This document shows, piece by piece, positions 5,072 to 6,194 of a stretch of 6,194 nucleotides of DNA. Origin of the DNA: Promethearchaeota archaeon (GTDB lineage Archaea > Asgardarchaeota > Lokiarchaeia > Sigyniarchaeales > SOKP01); contig JAHLWE010000158.1 in NCBI GenBank assembly GCA_019058135.1, forward strand, positions 1 through 6,194, given 5' to 3'. The position numbers were made by a program, and so were the translations under genes. Numbering within the stretch: the stretch's first letter is position 1; each line of letters opens with the position of its first letter. The notes under the pieces were generated by a model. That model was not told where the DNA came from and did not search any database. It saw only the letters and a list, made by a program, of their open reading frames with translations.

Positions 5072-6194
5072 ATGTCTAATTTATTAAAAAATAATGAAGA
5101 AATAAAGATTGGTGTTTACGTATGTGATTGTGGTATTAATATTGCAGGCGTAATAGATGTACCTGCTCTTACTGAATATGCAATGACTTTACCAAATGTT
5201 GCTCTTGCGAAGGAATATAAATTCATGTGCAGCAGTATAGGGCAAGAGATGATTAAGGAAGATATCGAAGCTGGATTAATAAACCGTGTGATTGTTGCTG
5301 CATGTAGTCCTCGAATGCATGAACCAACCTTTAGAATGGTGGTTAAAGAGGTAGGAGTAAATGAATTTCTATTTGAGATGGCAAATATTCGTGAGCATGC
5401 AACATGGGTAAATTTAGATGATCCTGAAGGGGCGGTTAAAATTGCTAAAGATCACGTTAGGATGGCTGTTGCTAAATTAAGTGAATTAAAACCATTAGAA
5501 GTTGAACGAGTTAAAGTAGAGCCAGCTTGTTTAGTGATTGGTGCTGGGATTGCCGGGATGAATGCTTCTATTGATTTAGCCAAAGAGGGATATGATGTTT
5601 ATTTGGTGGAAAGAACGGCAACTATAGGTGGACATATGGCACAATTAGATAAAACCTTTCCGACAATGGATTGTAGTGCATGTATTTTAACTCCAAGAAT
5701 GGTTGATGTTGGCAGAGAAGAAAAAATTCATCTTATGACATATTCCGAAGTTGAGAAGGTAGATGGATATGTAGGAAATTTTGATGTAACCATTAAGAAA
5801 AAACCTCATTATGTTGATCAAGAAGCATGTACGGGTTGCGGTTTATGCGCTCAAGAATGTCCTGTTATATGTGCTAATGAATTTGAGGTAGGATTGGGAA
5901 TAAGAAAAGCTATTTATATTCCATTCCCGCAAGCAGTTCCTGGAGAATTTACAATTGATATGACAAAATGTATAAAATGCGGTATTTGCGCAAGTCTGGA
6001 AGTTTGTGAGCCGGATGCCATAAGATTTGATGATAAACCTGAATATGTAGATGTTAAAGTAGGAACAATAATTGTTGCAACCGGATGGGATTTATATGAC
6101 ACTACCGAATTAAAACAGTATGTATACGTAAAATATCCGATTGTAATTAATGGTTTAGAAATGGAGAGGTTGTTAAGTTCGTTTGGGCCTCTTG
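5072..6194 (+). CDS. hdrA: Heterodisulfide reductase subunit A, FAD/iron-sulfur, 3'-truncated by window
   Basis: HdrA is the flavin subunit that bifurcates electrons between ferredoxin and the HdrBC disulfide site, usually fed by a hydrogenase or formate dehydrogenase through MvhD. The window holds the first 374 codons; the family is usually about 650 residues, so roughly 40% is missing beyond the edge. In order: an N-terminal domain with CDCG (C18, C20), C53 and AACSPRMHEPTF (C78); a Rossmann FAD site GAGIAG (157-162) ending LVER; the signature LDKTFPTMDCSACILTP (C201, C204); a ferredoxin motif C253-x2-C256-x2-C259-x3-C263; then IPFPQAVP and a second ferredoxin motif at C300, C303, C306 and C312. 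The spacing in the last motif is x5 before the final cysteine instead of x3. Some methanogens and Lokiarchaeota carry selenocysteine in HdrA; no in-frame TGA occurs in this part. ATG 5072 agrees with the family N-terminus and has a ribosome site at 5055-5061. The frame is open to the window edge with no damage. Confidence 0.94.
   Translation, partial: MSNLLKNNEEIKIGVYVCDCGINIAGVIDVPALTEYAMTLPNVALAKEYKFMCSSIGQEMIKEDIEAGLINRVIVAACSPRMHEPTFRMVVKEVGVNEFLFEMANIREHATWVNLDDPEGAVKIAKDHVRMAVAKLSELKPLEVERVKVEPACLVIGAGIAGMNASIDLAKEGYDVYLVERTATIGGHMAQLDKTFPTMDCSACILTPRMVDVGREEKIHLMTYSEVEKVDGYVGNFDVTIKKKPHYVDQEACTGCGLCAQECPVICANEFEVGLGIRKAIYIPFPQAVPGEFTIDMTKCIKCGICASLEVCEPDAIRFDDKPEYVDVKVGTIIVATGWDLYDTTELKQYVYVKYPIVINGLEMERLLSSFGPL

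Noticed and set aside
1..6194. tRNA, rRNA, CRISPR array, insertion sequence or long direct repeats
   Set aside because: No cloverleaf-like segment, regularly spaced repeat, transposase fragment or long repeat was seen on either strand when reading the window.

Overview
This is an AT-rich (by eye about two-thirds A+T) stretch of DNA from an archaeon with a methanofuran/heterodisulfide-reductase type C1 and electron-transfer metabolism. The evidence is a formylmethanofuran dehydrogenase subunit A gene (fmdA/fwdA) followed on the same strand by all three heterodisulfide reductase genes, in the order hdrC, hdrB, hdrA. The low GC, the AGA-rich arginine use and a Wood-Ljungdahl plus HdrABC gene set would suit an uncultured lineage such as a Lokiarchaeota-like Asgard archaeon. 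A methanogen or another methanofuran-using archaeon is not excluded, and the lineage assignment is only an inference.

Layout, all on the + strand. Bases 1-246 hold the 3' part of an unrecognised reading frame with an in-frame TGA. Bases 247-313 are a very AT-rich promoter-like gap. Bases 314-2032 are fmdA, about 572 codons in one uninterrupted frame except for a TAA at 824-826 and a TAG at 842-844. hdrC (2044-2604) follows 11 bases later with a strong Shine-Dalgarno site that abuts the fmdA stop. A gap with T-runs and a TATA-like element leads to a 12-TM major-facilitator transporter gene (2732-3973). After a second AT-rich gap come hdrB (4109-5056) and, 15 bases further on, hdrA (5072 to the window end, truncated by the window).

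How they would work together: HdrA carries FAD and ferredoxin-type clusters and splits electrons between ferredoxin and HdrBC. HdrC relays electrons through two [4Fe-4S] clusters to HdrB, whose two CCG domains form the disulfide-reducing site. In methanogens the reduced ferredoxin made by this complex feeds formylmethanofuran dehydrogenase, of which FmdA is the amidohydrolase subunit joining formate to methanofuran. A shared cluster is therefore functionally sensible. The MFS transporter between hdrC and hdrB has no obvious role in this and may be an insertion.

The most notable observation is the state of fmdA. Two different stop codons lie 18 bases apart inside an otherwise intact frame. They sit in the block expected to carry the metal-bridging lysine, and several normally conserved residues around them are also changed. 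The damage is a tight patch, not general decay. All four complete genes end in TAA, so genome-wide reassignment of TAA is not a credible explanation. The candidates are a recent pseudogene, a local mutation or conversion event, or a local sequence/assembly fault.
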